DNA of 64,000 nt from Collimonas humicola (GTDB lineage: Bacteria; Pseudomonadota; Gammaproteobacteria; Burkholderiales; Burkholderiaceae_D), in the NCBI RefSeq assembly GCF_018304945.1, contig NZ_JAGQEE010000008.1:62001-126000 (forward strand), written 5' to 3'. Of this stretch, positions 28,026 through 37,968 are shown in pieces; position 1 is the first letter of the stretch, and each line of letters begins with the position of its first letter. Both the position numbers and the translations under genes were made by a program. The notes beneath the pieces were generated by a model, which saw only the letters and a program-made list of their open reading frames with translations, was not told where the DNA came from and ran no database searches.

Positions 28026-29278
28026 GCCGCCACTCCATCCGGGCGCATGGTTCCAGACGACCGTTCAACCGCGATCTCCGCGTCCAGGAATGCGCAGCCG
28101 ACAAAATCGGGATGGCGGGTATTGATCACATGAAAAATCACGCTGTAGTCGCGCCATTCGTAGTTGGTGTCGAGATGGGAGTCCAGCCGCGACAAGGAAA
28201 TGGCGATCGAATAGCTGCCCTTGCCCAGGTTCATCGGGAAACGGCAGCGGTATATGACGTTTTCGCCGGGCTGCAAGTCGGTCTGCGGCATCTCGAGCCG
28301 GTGCGTGTTGATGCCGAAGATCGACTGCCCGAGCTTGTCCTTGATCATGTAGCCCATCACCAGGCGCGGCACTTCAGCATTGATCGCAACCTGAACTTCC
28401 AGCGTGGCGTAGGCGCCGACTTCCACCACATCGAGCCGCTTGCCTGCGTCATCCAGCAAATTCACCGACGCGATGCTGGCTTCGCCGGTGCCGGAAATCG
28501 TTCTTAACCTGCCGTCTTCGAGACGTTCCTGGCGCACGGTCTGCTGTTCGCGCTCCGCCAGCATGGCATTGTAAAAATCCATGACGTCCACCGGATCGCC
28601 CTGCATTTCCAGGCGGCCGCGATTAAGCAGGATGGCGCGGTCGCAAATGGTCTGGATCGCATAACGGTCATGCGAGACGATCAGCAAGGTGGTGCCGGCG
28701 CGCCGGAACTCGCGGATCCGCTCGAAGCTCTTGTGCTGGAAATAAGCGTCGCCGACGGACAAGGCTTCATCGACGATCAGCACGTCCGGCCGGCTGGCCG
28801 TGGCGACGCTGAACGCCAGCCGCATCTGCATGCCGCTCGAATAGGTGCGCACCGGCTGGTCGATGTATTCGCCAATCTCGGCGAATGCCTCTATCGCCGG
28901 CATCAAGGCCGTTATTTCGTCGTTCCGCAAGCCTTGCAGCTGGCCGGCCATGATCGCGTTCTGCCTGCCGGTAAAATCGGGATGGAAGCCCATGCCGAGC
29001 TCCAGCAGCGCCGCCACCCGTCCCTGGATATCGATAGTGCCCGCGCTAGCCTGGGTAGTACCGGCAATCAGCTTCAGCAAAGTGCTTTTGCCGGCGCCGT
29101 TGATGCCGACAATGCCGACCGCTTCGCCGGCCGCCAGCTGGAAATCGATGTCCTGCAAGACCCAGTGCAATTGATGCCGCACCCTGGAAAACGGCGAAAT
29201 CCATTCAGCCAGGCGAGCCCAGCGGCCGTCATATGTCTTGTAGGCCTTGCCGAGCCCTTTAACCGTCACTTTACCCAT
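28022..29278 (-). CDS. wzt: O-antigen/A-band ABC exporter, ATP-binding subunit with carbohydrate-binding tail
   Basis: A 418-residue ATPase of the polysaccharide ABC exporter. Walker A GINGAGKST near residue 60, signature YSSGMQMRLAFS, Walker B VLIVDEALSVGD, and an H-loop (LLIVSHDRYAI). After about residue 250 comes a Wzt C-terminal beta-sandwich (VNLLDDAGKRL, MGYMIKDKLGQSIFGINTH). In such exporters this tail recognises the chain-terminating group on the polymer. A decorated non-reducing end is thus expected, in line with the methyltransferases of this cluster. Coupled to wzm by a 1-nt TGATG overlap and to wbpX by ATGA. Confidence 0.93.
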   Translation of the reverse strand: MGKVTVKGLGKAYKTYDGRWARLAEWISPFSRVRHQLHWVLQDIDFQLAAGEAVGIVGINGAGKSTLLKLIAGTTQASAGTIDIQGRVAALLELGMGFHPDFTGRQNAIMAGQLQGLRNDEITALMPAIEAFAEIGEYIDQPVRTYSSGMQMRLAFSVATASRPDVLIVDEALSVGDAYFQHKSFERIREFRRAGTTLLIVSHDRYAIQTICDRAILLNRGRLEMQGDPVDVMDFYNAMLAEREQQTVRQERLEDGRLRTISGTGEASIASVNLLDDAGKRLDVVEVGAYATLEVQVAINAEVPRLVMGYMIKDKLGQSIFGINTHRLEMPQTDLQPGENVIYRCRFPMNLGKGSYSIAISLSRLDSHLDTNYEWRDYSVIFHVINTRHPDFVGCAFLDAEIAVERSSGTMRPDGVAA

Positions 29279-30087
29279 CAGAGTTCATCCACCATTTCAC
29301 CCGCATGCCGGCGAAACAGCAACATCCCGAAAATGCACAAGACAACGCTCAGCAAGGCGACCGCCCACAGGTCGCTCCAATGCGGCCATGCAGCGCTGAT
29401 GAAAATACCCTGGTAGGCGACAATCAGTGCGCTCATCGGATTAAATTTGAGCAGGGTCTGCACGCCGGCAGGCAGGGTCGACACGGTATAGACAATCGGC
29501 GTAAACCAGAACCAGAACTGCAGCACGATGCCGAACAGCTGGCCGATATCGCGGAAGAAGACATTCAGCACGCCGAGCACAATGCCCAGTCCGACCGAAA
29601 ACAGCACCTGTATCAGCAGCAGCGGCAGCATCGCCAAGAAGACCCAGCCCGGGAAATTGCCCGAGACCAGCAAGAAGCCAAGGAACAGGGCGAAGATGAT
29701 GGAGAAATTCAAGCCCGCGTTCAGCACTGTAATGATAGGCAGGCAGATGCGCGGAAAATTGAGCTTCTTGATCATGTTGCCATTTTCCAGAAACACGTTC
29801 TGCATGCGCGATACCGTCTCTGTAAAGAATCCCCACGTCAGCAAGCCTGCGCAAAGATAAATCCCGTAGGCGAACTGGCTCGCGGCATTCGGCAGGCGCG
29901 CATGCATGAGCTGCGAAAAAATCACCGTATAGACCACGATCATGGCCAGCGGATTGAGCACCATCCAGGCGGCGCCCAGCATTGAATTGCGATAGCGCGA
30001 CTGGAACTCGCGCCTGACGCTGCCGACGATGAAGCCGCGATAGTGCCAGATCGAACGCAGCAAGGTTTGCGCCTTGCTCTTCTGCAT
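29278..30087 (-). CDS. wzm: O-antigen/A-band ABC exporter, permease subunit
   Basis: A 269-residue ABC-2 type membrane protein with about six TM helices (MLGAAWMVLNPLAMIVVYTV; FGIVLQFWFWFTPIVYTV). The amphipathic interface helix RGFIVGSVRREFQSRYRNS precedes TM1, as in Wzm. With Wzt it moves the completed undecaprenyl-linked D-rhamnan across the inner membrane. The frame starts at a GTG at 30117 that overlaps the end of the GDP-mannose enzyme gene. The ATG at 30087 gives the more usual length and is preferred here, though the GTG cannot be excluded. Confidence 0.9.
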   Translation of the reverse strand: MQKSKAQTLLRSIWHYRGFIVGSVRREFQSRYRNSMLGAAWMVLNPLAMIVVYTVIFSQLMHARLPNAASQFAYGIYLCAGLLTWGFFTETVSRMQNVFLENGNMIKKLNFPRICLPIITVLNAGLNFSIIFALFLGFLLVSGNFPGWVFLAMLPLLLIQVLFSVGLGIVLGVLNVFFRDIGQLFGIVLQFWFWFTPIVYTVSTLPAGVQTLLKFNPMSALIVAYQGIFISAAWPHWSDLWAVALLSVVLCIFGMLLFRRHAGEMVDEL

Positions 30088-30107
30088 GATGGTCAGCACT
30101 TTCAGCA

Positions 30108-31589
30108 CTATTTGCACCTGCCGTATTTGTCGTCAAAGCGTACGATATCGTCTTCGCCCAGATAAGCGCCGCTCTGCACTTCGATCATGACCAGCTCCAG
30201 CAAGCCAGGGTTTTCAAGGCGATGCCTGGTGCCGGCGGGGATGTAGGTCGATTCGTTGGTGTTGACGTAGATTTCGCGGTCGCCGTTGACCACCTTGGCC
30301 ATGCCGTGCACCACCACCCAGTGCTCGCTGCGGTGATGATGCATCTGCAGCGACAGCGATGCGCCCTGCTTGACCACGATGCGCTTGATCTTGAAGTTGG
30401 GGCCTTGCTCCAGCAAGGTATAGCTGCCCCACGGACGGAACACGGTGCGATGCAGCTTATAGGTATCGTGCTCGCTGCTCTTGAGCTGCTGCACCACCTT
30501 CTTCACGTTCTGCACGTGATCCGGATGGGCGATCAGCAAGGCGTCGGGCGTGTCCACCACGATCAGGTTGTTGACCCCGACAGTGGCCACCAGGCGCTGT
30601 TCCGAATAGATGTAATTGTTCTTGCTGTCGATCAGCACCGCCTCGCCCAGCACCCGGTTTTCCTGTTCGTCCGGCTCCACCAGCTGCCGCAAGGCGCCCC
30701 AGGAACCGATATCGTTCCAGTCGAAGCCGGCCGGTATCACCGCCACCTTGTCGGAGCGTTCCAGCACCGCATAATCGATCGAGATGTCTTGCATCGCCAT
30801 GAAGCTTGCGCTGTCCAGTTCCTGCAGCAGGACGCCGGCCGAAGAACCGGCCGGGCTGGCTTCGATGCAAGCGGTAGCCGCCGCCAGGATCTCAGGCGCA
30901 TGCTTTTCCAGCTCGCTCAAAAAGGCCGACACCGAGAAACAGAAAATGCCGGCATTCCACAGATGCTTGCCGCTGCCGACAAAGCCGGCGGCGCGCTCGG
31001 CATCCGGCTTTTCGATGAAACGCTTTACCTGCGCAGCGCCGGCGCTGTCGATCTCGTCGCCGCACTCGATATAGCCAAAGCCGGTTTCCGGCGTCAGCGG
31101 CCGCACGCCGAAGGTCACCAGGTAGCCCTGCTTGGCGATTTCCACGGCATGCCGCACCGCTTCGGCGAAGCACTCAACGTCCTTGATCAGGTGATCGGCC
31201 GGCATCACTACCATGATGGTGTTATCGCCATGCAAGGCGCGCAGGGACACTGCCGCCGCCGCGATCGCCGGCGCCGTATTGCGGCCGGCGGGTTCCAGCA
31301 TGAAATGCGGGCGATGATGGATTCCCAGGTCGGCCGAGATGAATTCATCCTTGCTCTGGAAATAATAATCGCGATTCGTCACGCTCAGGATATCGCCGCG
31401 GATGCCTAACTGCGCCACCCGCTGATAGGTTTTCTGCAGCAAGCTTTTGCCGTCCGGGAGCTTGATGAAGGGCTTCGGATGCCCTTCCCGCGACACCGGC
31501 CACAAGCGCGTGCCGGCGCCGCCGGAAAGGACCACCGGCACGATCACCGCCGTCGCTGTCAATGGAATACCGGGTTCTGGCGTACGCAT
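30108..31589 (-). CDS. wbpW: Mannose-1-phosphate guanylyltransferase / mannose-6-phosphate isomerase
   Basis: A 493-residue bifunctional enzyme. The N-terminal nucleotidyltransferase has VVLSGGAGTRLWPVSRE and KPFIKL, with the sugar-site FIEKPDAERA near residue 195 and FDWNDIGSWGALR near 290. The C-terminal cupin phosphomannose isomerase has SLQMHHHRSEHWVVVHG metal ligands and ESTYIPAGTRHRLENPG. It makes GDP-mannose from fructose-6-phosphate together with a phosphomannomutase that is not in this window. Equivalent to WbpW/ManC/AlgA; WbpW by operon position. Ends 9 nt inside the possible GTG start of wzm. Confidence 0.92.
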   Translation of the reverse strand: MRTPEPGIPLTATAVIVPVVLSGGAGTRLWPVSREGHPKPFIKLPDGKSLLQKTYQRVAQLGIRGDILSVTNRDYYFQSKDEFISADLGIHHRPHFMLEPAGRNTAPAIAAAAVSLRALHGDNTIMVVMPADHLIKDVECFAEAVRHAVEIAKQGYLVTFGVRPLTPETGFGYIECGDEIDSAGAAQVKRFIEKPDAERAAGFVGSGKHLWNAGIFCFSVSAFLSELEKHAPEILAAATACIEASPAGSSAGVLLQELDSASFMAMQDISIDYAVLERSDKVAVIPAGFDWNDIGSWGALRQLVEPDEQENRVLGEAVLIDSKNNYIYSEQRLVATVGVNNLIVVDTPDALLIAHPDHVQNVKKVVQQLKSSEHDTYKLHRTVFRPWGSYTLLEQGPNFKIKRIVVKQGASLSLQMHHHRSEHWVVVHGMAKVVNGDREIYVNTNESTYIPAGTRHRLENPGLLELVMIEVQSGAYLGEDDIVRFDDKYGRCK

Positions 31590-31601
31590 CTTGGTCTCCC
31601 T

Positions 31602-32615
<1,014 letters not shown>

Positions 32616-32620
32616 TTAAG

Positions 32621-33562
32621 TCACGACCGCGTTTGCGCTGCGCTTTCCGCGGCTACCCTGGCATCCCAGTCCGCCAGGACGTTCAATAAAGTCTGCTGCA
32701 TGGGAATGGCGGGCTGCCATGCCGTGGCCTGTGTGATTTTCCGGTTGCTGCCTTTTACCCGTCGCAAGTCCGAAGGCCGCAAACGCGCCGGATCCTGCTC
32801 GATCGCTGCATCGGTCTCGGTCAGGTACAGCATGCTGGCGATCATGTCGCGGACCAGATATTCCTTGCCCGAGCAGACATTGTAGATTTCGCCGTTCTGG
32901 CCGCTTTCGAGCAGAGCCAGATAGGCGGAAATGACATCTTCCACGTCCAGGAAATCGCGGCTGACGTCGACATCGCCGACCAGTATCCGCGGCTCTTGCA
33001 GCTTCAGGCGGATGCGCGCCAGCTGGCGGGCGACGCTGGAGATCACGAAATCTTCGCGCTGCCCAGGGCCGATATGATTGAACGGCCGGGCCACCAGGAT
33101 GCGCCACGGCAGATTGCAGCTCCACTGATAGCAAAGCAGTTCCGCCGCCGCCTTGCTGACCGCGTACGGATTTTGCGGACGCGCCGGCTGCTGCTCGCTG
33201 ATCGGCAGCAGTTCCGGATCGACCCGCCCGTAGACGTCGCCCGAACTGACGTAGAGAAAAGTGCCGCTGAAGCCGTTGCGCTGCAAAGCCTGCAGCAGGT
33301 TGAGCGTGCCCTTCAGGTTGACGTCCAGGGTGTGCGCAGGGTCGCGGAAAGCTTCCGGGATAAAGGTCTGACCCGCGAGATGGATCACGGCGTCCGGCCG
33401 CGCCTGCTGCAGCACCTGGTCCAGCGCCGCCGGTTCCAGCAGATCGTAGGCGCTGTCGGCAGTTACCAACTGCCAGCCATGGGCGGCGACGGCGTGTTCG
33501 CGCAGACGTTCAAAGGCAAGGCCGACAAAGCCTGACTGTCCGGTGATAAATAGCCGTTTCAT
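32621..33562 (-). CDS. rmd: GDP-4-keto-6-deoxy-D-mannose reductase
   Basis: A 313-residue extended SDR giving GDP-D-rhamnose. N-terminal MKRLFITGQSGFVG (G-x-x-G-x-x-G), VIHLAGQTF, YVSSGDVYG and the catalytic NPYAVSKAAAELLCYQW (Tyr-x-x-x-Lys). ARPFNHIGPGQREDFVIS and YNVCSGKEYLVRDM are shared with Rmd. Pairing with gmd distinguishes it from L-fucose synthase clusters, since no fcl motif is seen. The frame opens 16 codons upstream, but the ATG at 33562 is the natural start. First gene of the block syntenic with the P. aeruginosa common-antigen cluster. Confidence 0.9.
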   Translation of the reverse strand: MKRLFITGQSGFVGLAFERLREHAVAAHGWQLVTADSAYDLLEPAALDQVLQQARPDAVIHLAGQTFIPEAFRDPAHTLDVNLKGTLNLLQALQRNGFSGTFLYVSSGDVYGRVDPELLPISEQQPARPQNPYAVSKAAAELLCYQWSCNLPWRILVARPFNHIGPGQREDFVISSVARQLARIRLKLQEPRILVGDVDVSRDFLDVEDVISAYLALLESGQNGEIYNVCSGKEYLVRDMIASMLYLTETDAAIEQDPARLRPSDLRRVKGSNRKITQATAWQPAIPMQQTLLNVLADWDARVAAESAAQTRS

Positions 33563-33613
33563 AAGCACTCGCTCCTTTCCTGCGGTTGTTCGGTTAAAGC
33601 CATCGCGCACATT

Positions 33614-34471
33614 TCATCCCGGCTTGCGCGCAATAATGATCTGGCTCTTCGGCATGAAATCATTCAAGGCCTTGCGCACCTGTTCCCCGTTCGGGCTGTC
33701 CATCAGCAGTTCCCAGGTTCTCGCCCAGCTGTCCAGCAAGGGATGATGCGCATTGCTCAGGTCCACCTTGCAGACCCAGAAAAGCAGCCACCAGACCGAC
33801 CAGTAGAAACCGTAGTAATCGTGGCGTTCGACGATCAGGCCGGCGTCCGTCACCATCTTTTCAAACTGCTCGCGCTCGATGATGCGGATGTGGTTCGGTT
33901 TTTCAAAATGCGACGCCGGCGCCACCTTCTTCTGTATGTGCTCCTGCACAGGATCCGGTACTGACAACAGGTAATGCGCGCCGGCTTTGCCAACCCGCAC
34001 CAGTTCGCCCAGGAACTGCGCCGTATCGTCGACGTGCTCAAGCACCTCCATGCAGATCACCTTGCTGGCGATGCCGTCTTCCAGCAAAAAGGGATTGGCG
34101 TCGCCCACCAGTCCTTGCACTATCCTGGCCCGGGTTTCGGTCAGGCGTTGCTTGGTGAATTCGACTTTGCCGGCATCGATGTCGGCCACGATCACATGGG
34201 CGCCGCGATGGCCGCAAAACAATGAATTGCCGCCGTCGCCGCAACCGGCATCCAGCACCACATCCTCTGCATTGATGGCAAAGCCGCGATACAGTTCGTC
34301 GCTTTCCTGGAGATACCAGCCGCTCGCCAGGGCATCGCGCAATCCGATATGAAAGGAATCGACAGCCGCGGCTGGCGCAGGCGCGGGCGGCGCAGCCTCG
34401 GCTACCGGCATTACCTGAACGGCGGCATCTGGTTTAACGCTGCCGAAAAGCCTTTTGATCAAGTCTCGCAT
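33614..34471 (-). CDS. Class I SAM-dependent methyltransferase of the polysaccharide cluster
   Basis: A 285-residue methyltransferase. After an Ala/Pro-rich N-terminal linker (residues 15-37), the SAM fold begins: VVLDAGCGDGGNSLFCG (motif I), VIVADIDAGKVEF (acidic end of strand 2), VICMEVLEHVDDTAQFL (motif post-I/II). The C-terminal half has SHFEKPNHIRIIEREQF and ends with PKSQIIIARKPG. It is a paralogue of the gene at 35662. In P. aeruginosa, two methyltransferases beside the common-antigen cluster are linked to 3-O-methyl-rhamnose at the chain end, so a capping role is likely but inferred. Confidence 0.85.
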   Translation of the reverse strand: MRDLIKRLFGSVKPDAAVQVMPVAEAAPPAPAPAAAVDSFHIGLRDALASGWYLQESDELYRGFAINAEDVVLDAGCGDGGNSLFCGHRGAHVIVADIDAGKVEFTKQRLTETRARIVQGLVGDANPFLLEDGIASKVICMEVLEHVDDTAQFLGELVRVGKAGAHYLLSVPDPVQEHIQKKVAPASHFEKPNHIRIIEREQFEKMVTDAGLIVERHDYYGFYWSVWWLLFWVCKVDLSNAHHPLLDSWARTWELLMDSPNGEQVRKALNDFMPKSQIIIARKPG

Positions 34472-34499
34472 GCTATTTTTTTGCTTCCATCGTTATGAT

Positions 34500-35642
34500 C
34501 TAAGTCTGCAACTGGAGCCGGGACTGCCCCATCGCGTCGGCAATTCGTTTGCCGCGCGCGCGTAAAGGGGTCTCGATAAAGCGGTAATTCAGCTCGCTGA
34601 ACGCCACCACCAGCACTGCAGCCGTCAACGCCAGCCTGGTGTTGTAGGTATGGTCGAAAATGGTATCGGTAGGAGCAATCCAGTACCAGATCTGACGGCT
34701 CATGAGATAGGCCGGCATGTGCGTCAGGTACAGCGCGTAGGAACGGCTGCCGACCCACAGCAAGAGACGCTTCAGGGGATTGTCCGGCATCAGGTAGTCC
34801 GCGTCATAAGAAGCGAGCCAGACCAGTACAATCGAAATCAGCGCGACGCTTCCGACCCAGAAACGGAATTGCTGATATTGCGGCGATCCGATCTTTGCCA
34901 GGCAAGCCGCCAGGATCAAGAGCGGAAGCCAACGCGCCCATTTCCAGCTTTTCAAGAATACCGGTTCCAGCCTGCGGTAACTGCCGCGCTTGCTCCAGAT
35001 TGCCAGCAGCACTCCCAGCAGCAAGGCGTCGGAGCGCACCAGCATCAAAAACAGCGACTGGTGGCGATTGGCAAAAAACTGCAGCACGACCAGGACAATC
35101 AGCACGCCGGACAGCCAGCGGCGGCAGAGGAACACGGCCAGCGGCAGCAACAGATAAAACTGCTCTTCCAGCGACAGGCTCCAGTACGGCGTGGTGGGAC
35201 CAAGCTCATCGTGGCCGAATTTCAGCATCACGCGGAAATTCATATAGTTCAGCAATCCTGCCAGGCTGCCTTCCAGGTTCACCTGCAGGGAACTGAATAT
35301 GCCCGACTTCTTGAACGCCACTGTCGCCAGCAGCAGCAGCGCCAGCCAAAGCCATGCGGTAGGCCACAGGCGCCAGGCGCGCCGGACCCAGAACTTGGCG
35401 GCAACGGAGAAGAAAGAAGCCCGGCCGTCGCTGCGGTCAAGGCGCGGGATCAGGTCCCGGGCGATCACGAAGCCGGAAATCGCAAAGAACAGATCGACGC
35501 CATTCCAGAATCCGAAATGGGTATAGATGAATGCAAGAATCTCGCTTGGCTGCCCGAACAGATTGAAGCGCGTATGCTCGAACAAAACGAAAAGCACCGC
35601 AATTCCGCGCAGCAGCTCGATATCCTTGATTCGATGATTCAT
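34500..35642 (-). CDS. Acyltransferase family 3 (OafA-like) membrane protein
   Basis: A 380-residue integral membrane O-acyltransferase with about ten TM helices. N-terminal IELLRGIAVLFVLFEHTRF holds the family's catalytic His in TM1, followed by NGVDLFFAISGFVIARDL. It also has YWSLSLEEQFYLLLPL with the conserved E-E-Q-F-Y and a late SYALYLTHMPAYL. Such proteins O-acetylate surface polysaccharides. It lies between two paralogous methyltransferases, so it probably decorates the same glycan. Acyl group and site unknown. Confidence 0.88.
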   Translation of the reverse strand: MNHRIKDIELLRGIAVLFVLFEHTRFNLFGQPSEILAFIYTHFGFWNGVDLFFAISGFVIARDLIPRLDRSDGRASFFSVAAKFWVRRAWRLWPTAWLWLALLLLATVAFKKSGIFSSLQVNLEGSLAGLLNYMNFRVMLKFGHDELGPTTPYWSLSLEEQFYLLLPLAVFLCRRWLSGVLIVLVVLQFFANRHQSLFLMLVRSDALLLGVLLAIWSKRGSYRRLEPVFLKSWKWARWLPLLILAACLAKIGSPQYQQFRFWVGSVALISIVLVWLASYDADYLMPDNPLKRLLLWVGSRSYALYLTHMPAYLMSRQIWYWIAPTDTIFDHTYNTRLALTAAVLVVAFSELNYRFIETPLRARGKRIADAMGQSRLQLQT

Positions 35643-35661
35643 GTGCCATCAGCTCCGATAG

Positions 35662-36579
35662 TTACCGACGGTGCGGCTTGCGGGCGATGATCGCCTGGCT
35701 CTTGGGCATGACGCTATCCAATACCTGCTTGATCCTGGCGCCCTCGGGCAAAGAAATCAATTGATACCAGGTGCTTGCCCATTCATTGAGCAACGGCGAA
35801 TGAGGCGGCTTGATATTGTCGCGGGTTGCACCTTCGGCGCCATCGGCGCCGGATTTGTCGGCCCAGTAATCGGCCCAATACAAGCACATCCAGATCGACC
35901 AGAAAAAGCCGGAAGCATGCCGCTGTTCGATTTCCAGGCCGGCGTCGGTCACCAGCGCGGCGAACGCATCGCGTTCGAAAACATGGATATGGTTAGGCTT
36001 CTGGAAATGCGACGGCGGCGCCAGCTGCTTCTGCAGACCTTCGCCGACCGGATCCGGCACCGTCAGCAGATACAGCGCTCCGGGCTGCCCGACGCGCACC
36101 AGTTCGGCCAGCACTTGCGCCGGGTCGTCGACATGCTCCAGCATTTCCATGGCGACGATGCGGCTGACGCTGCCATCGACCAGCGGCAGCGGATTGGTGT
36201 CGCCGACCAGGGCCTGATAGCCGCGCGCCGGGCTGTTCGCCACATTGGCGGCCAGCCGCGCCACCTGATCGGCATCGGTATCGGAAAAAATCACATGCGC
36301 GCCGCAGCGCGCGGCGAACAAGGTCGCCCCGCCCTCGCCGCAGCCGACATCGAGCACGACATCCGCAGGCGCGATCGGAAATCCTTTCAGCAGCTCGCCG
36401 CTGTCCGATTGAAACCAGCCGCTTTGCACGGTGTCGATAAAACCGCAGACGCGCGAATCGACCACGCCTTCCGGCGACACCGGCGCCGGCAGCGCTTCTG
36501 GCTCGGCTTGTTGCTCATTTTCCGGCTCAACAGCCTCGGCTTTCGGCGGACGCAGCCAACCGGTAAGAAATTTCATCAT
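35662..36579 (-). CDS. Class I SAM-dependent methyltransferase, paralogue of the one at 33614
   Basis: A 305-residue methyltransferase. It starts MMKFLTGWLRPPKAE, then an acidic/Pro-rich linker, then VVLDVGCGEGGATLFAA (motif I), VIFSDTDADQVARL, IVAMEMLEHVDDPAQVL. The middle PSHFQKPNHIHVFERDAF and the ending PKSQAIIARKPHRR mirror the paralogue at 33614. The ATG at 36579 overlaps the stop of the upstream glycosyltransferase as ATGA (the frame is open 34 codons further, inside that gene). The pair presumably methylates different positions or acts on different chain ends. Confidence 0.85.
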   Translation of the reverse strand: MMKFLTGWLRPPKAEAVEPENEQQAEPEALPAPVSPEGVVDSRVCGFIDTVQSGWFQSDSGELLKGFPIAPADVVLDVGCGEGGATLFAARCGAHVIFSDTDADQVARLAANVANSPARGYQALVGDTNPLPLVDGSVSRIVAMEMLEHVDDPAQVLAELVRVGQPGALYLLTVPDPVGEGLQKQLAPPSHFQKPNHIHVFERDAFAALVTDAGLEIEQRHASGFFWSIWMCLYWADYWADKSGADGAEGATRDNIKPPHSPLLNEWASTWYQLISLPEGARIKQVLDSVMPKSQAIIARKPHRR

Positions 36580-37901
36580 GCCATGGCCTTTTCCGCGGTC
36601 TTGCCGGTATCGCGCGCGTGCCTGGCGAGGCGCTCTGAAAGAAAGGCGTCCAGGCGCTGCTTCACCACGGCGCGCGAGCAATGCTGCTGCAGGCTCTGCA
36701 CCGCGTGCTCCGCCATTTGCCAGTATCTTTGCGGATCTTGCCGGGCGACGCGATAACTATCCTTGTAGGCGGCCAGCAGCGTACCCCAGTCTATGCGGTA
36801 GCGCAAAGTCCTGTAGGCCTGGCGCGGGTCGTGCGGCCAGTGGCTCGGTTCTGTGCTGGAGTCCAGCACGAAAGCGTTGTCGCGATCGATATAGTCAGCC
36901 ATTGCGGTATTGACCGGTGCGATCGCCGGCTTGCCGCAAGACATGAATTCCATCAACGGCAGGCACTGGCCTTCGCCGTGCGAGGTATTCAGTACATAGG
37001 TAGTGGCGGACACCAGTTTTTCGTAGTCGGCGTCGCTCAGATAGCCGTGGATCAGCAGCACGCGGCACTTGAACGGCGTCAGCTTGTAGACGTTCTCCAG
37101 CAGATTGTCGATGCCGATGCGGACGTCGTGGTGAGTCAGCTTCAACACCAGCGTGGCATCTTCGGTATCGCGGAATGCCCAGCAAAAGGCGCTGATCATG
37201 TCGTACCAGTTCTTGCGGCCGTCATAGGGGTTGAAGACCGAGGTATAGACCACGCCGTCGATATGCACCTTGACCGGCTCGCGCCGCGCCAGCGCCGGCG
37301 GCCGCACCAGGTTCGGCTTGGGGAAGCGCCGCAGCGGCACGCTGTAGGGGGAAAGATCGACCGTGCGGCTATCGACCACGGTGCCGGCAACATGCAGGTC
37401 GACGCCATCGGGATGATTGGCGATCGACAGCTTTTCGCGCAATGCGGAAAAGCGGTCCCATACCGGCGCCGGTATCGAGACCACCGGAAACTCCGGCGTC
37501 ATCGCGCGCCGCACCGAATCCGCGGTGAATACCGAATGCGTGATGGCGCTGCCGATCTTGTCGAAGACATAGCGCCAGTCATGGCGCGGCTCGCCAAACC
37601 AGACCTCGTTCGGCAGCGTGCTGAACTCCCATGCGAACACAGGAATGGTCGGACAAGCCAGGCCGACCACCGTTTTATGCGGCGGCGAGAACGACAGGAA
37701 TACGCAGGATTGACCGTGCGCGGCGGCGCTGCGGTAGATGTCGTCGACTTCGCGCGCGGGATCGCTGACGGTCACCACGATGCCGAGCTGCTCCAGCACC
37801 GGGCGAAATTCCTTCAGCACGAAGTAGTAGCTGTACTCAGGCAAGCCGAGGTTCGAGGCAATCGAACCGGAGTTGGTTTCGGAATAAATAATGATAATCA
37901 T
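36576..37901 (-). CDS. Glycosyltransferase (GT4-like) of the decoration module
   Basis: A 441-residue glycosyltransferase. It begins MIIIIYSETNSGSIASNLGL, and LPEYSYYFVLKEF is shared with its neighbour at 37969. The donor-domain motif GEGQCLPLMEFMSCGKPAI (E-x7-E type) is followed by a conserved NTAMADYIDRDNAFV. VVYTSVFNPYDGRKNWYDMI is typical of this subfamily, in which the fold is GT-B. Coupled to the methyltransferase by ATGA. Paired with its paralogue it most likely adds non-rhamnose or terminal residues. Sugar specificity cannot be read. Confidence 0.83.
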   Translation of the reverse strand: MIIIIYSETNSGSIASNLGLPEYSYYFVLKEFRPVLEQLGIVVTVSDPAREVDDIYRSAAAHGQSCVFLSFSPPHKTVVGLACPTIPVFAWEFSTLPNEVWFGEPRHDWRYVFDKIGSAITHSVFTADSVRRAMTPEFPVVSIPAPVWDRFSALREKLSIANHPDGVDLHVAGTVVDSRTVDLSPYSVPLRRFPKPNLVRPPALARREPVKVHIDGVVYTSVFNPYDGRKNWYDMISAFCWAFRDTEDATLVLKLTHHDVRIGIDNLLENVYKLTPFKCRVLLIHGYLSDADYEKLVSATTYVLNTSHGEGQCLPLMEFMSCGKPAIAPVNTAMADYIDRDNAFVLDSSTEPSHWPHDPRQAYRTLRYRIDWGTLLAAYKDSYRVARQDPQRYWQMAEHAVQSLQQHCSRAVVKQRLDAFLSERLARHARDTGKTAEKAMA

Positions 37902-37968
37902 CAGGCGCCGGATGTCAGGTAAGAGCGAGGATGAACGGAGCCGCTGACGCAGCGTGGGGAGGACAGCG

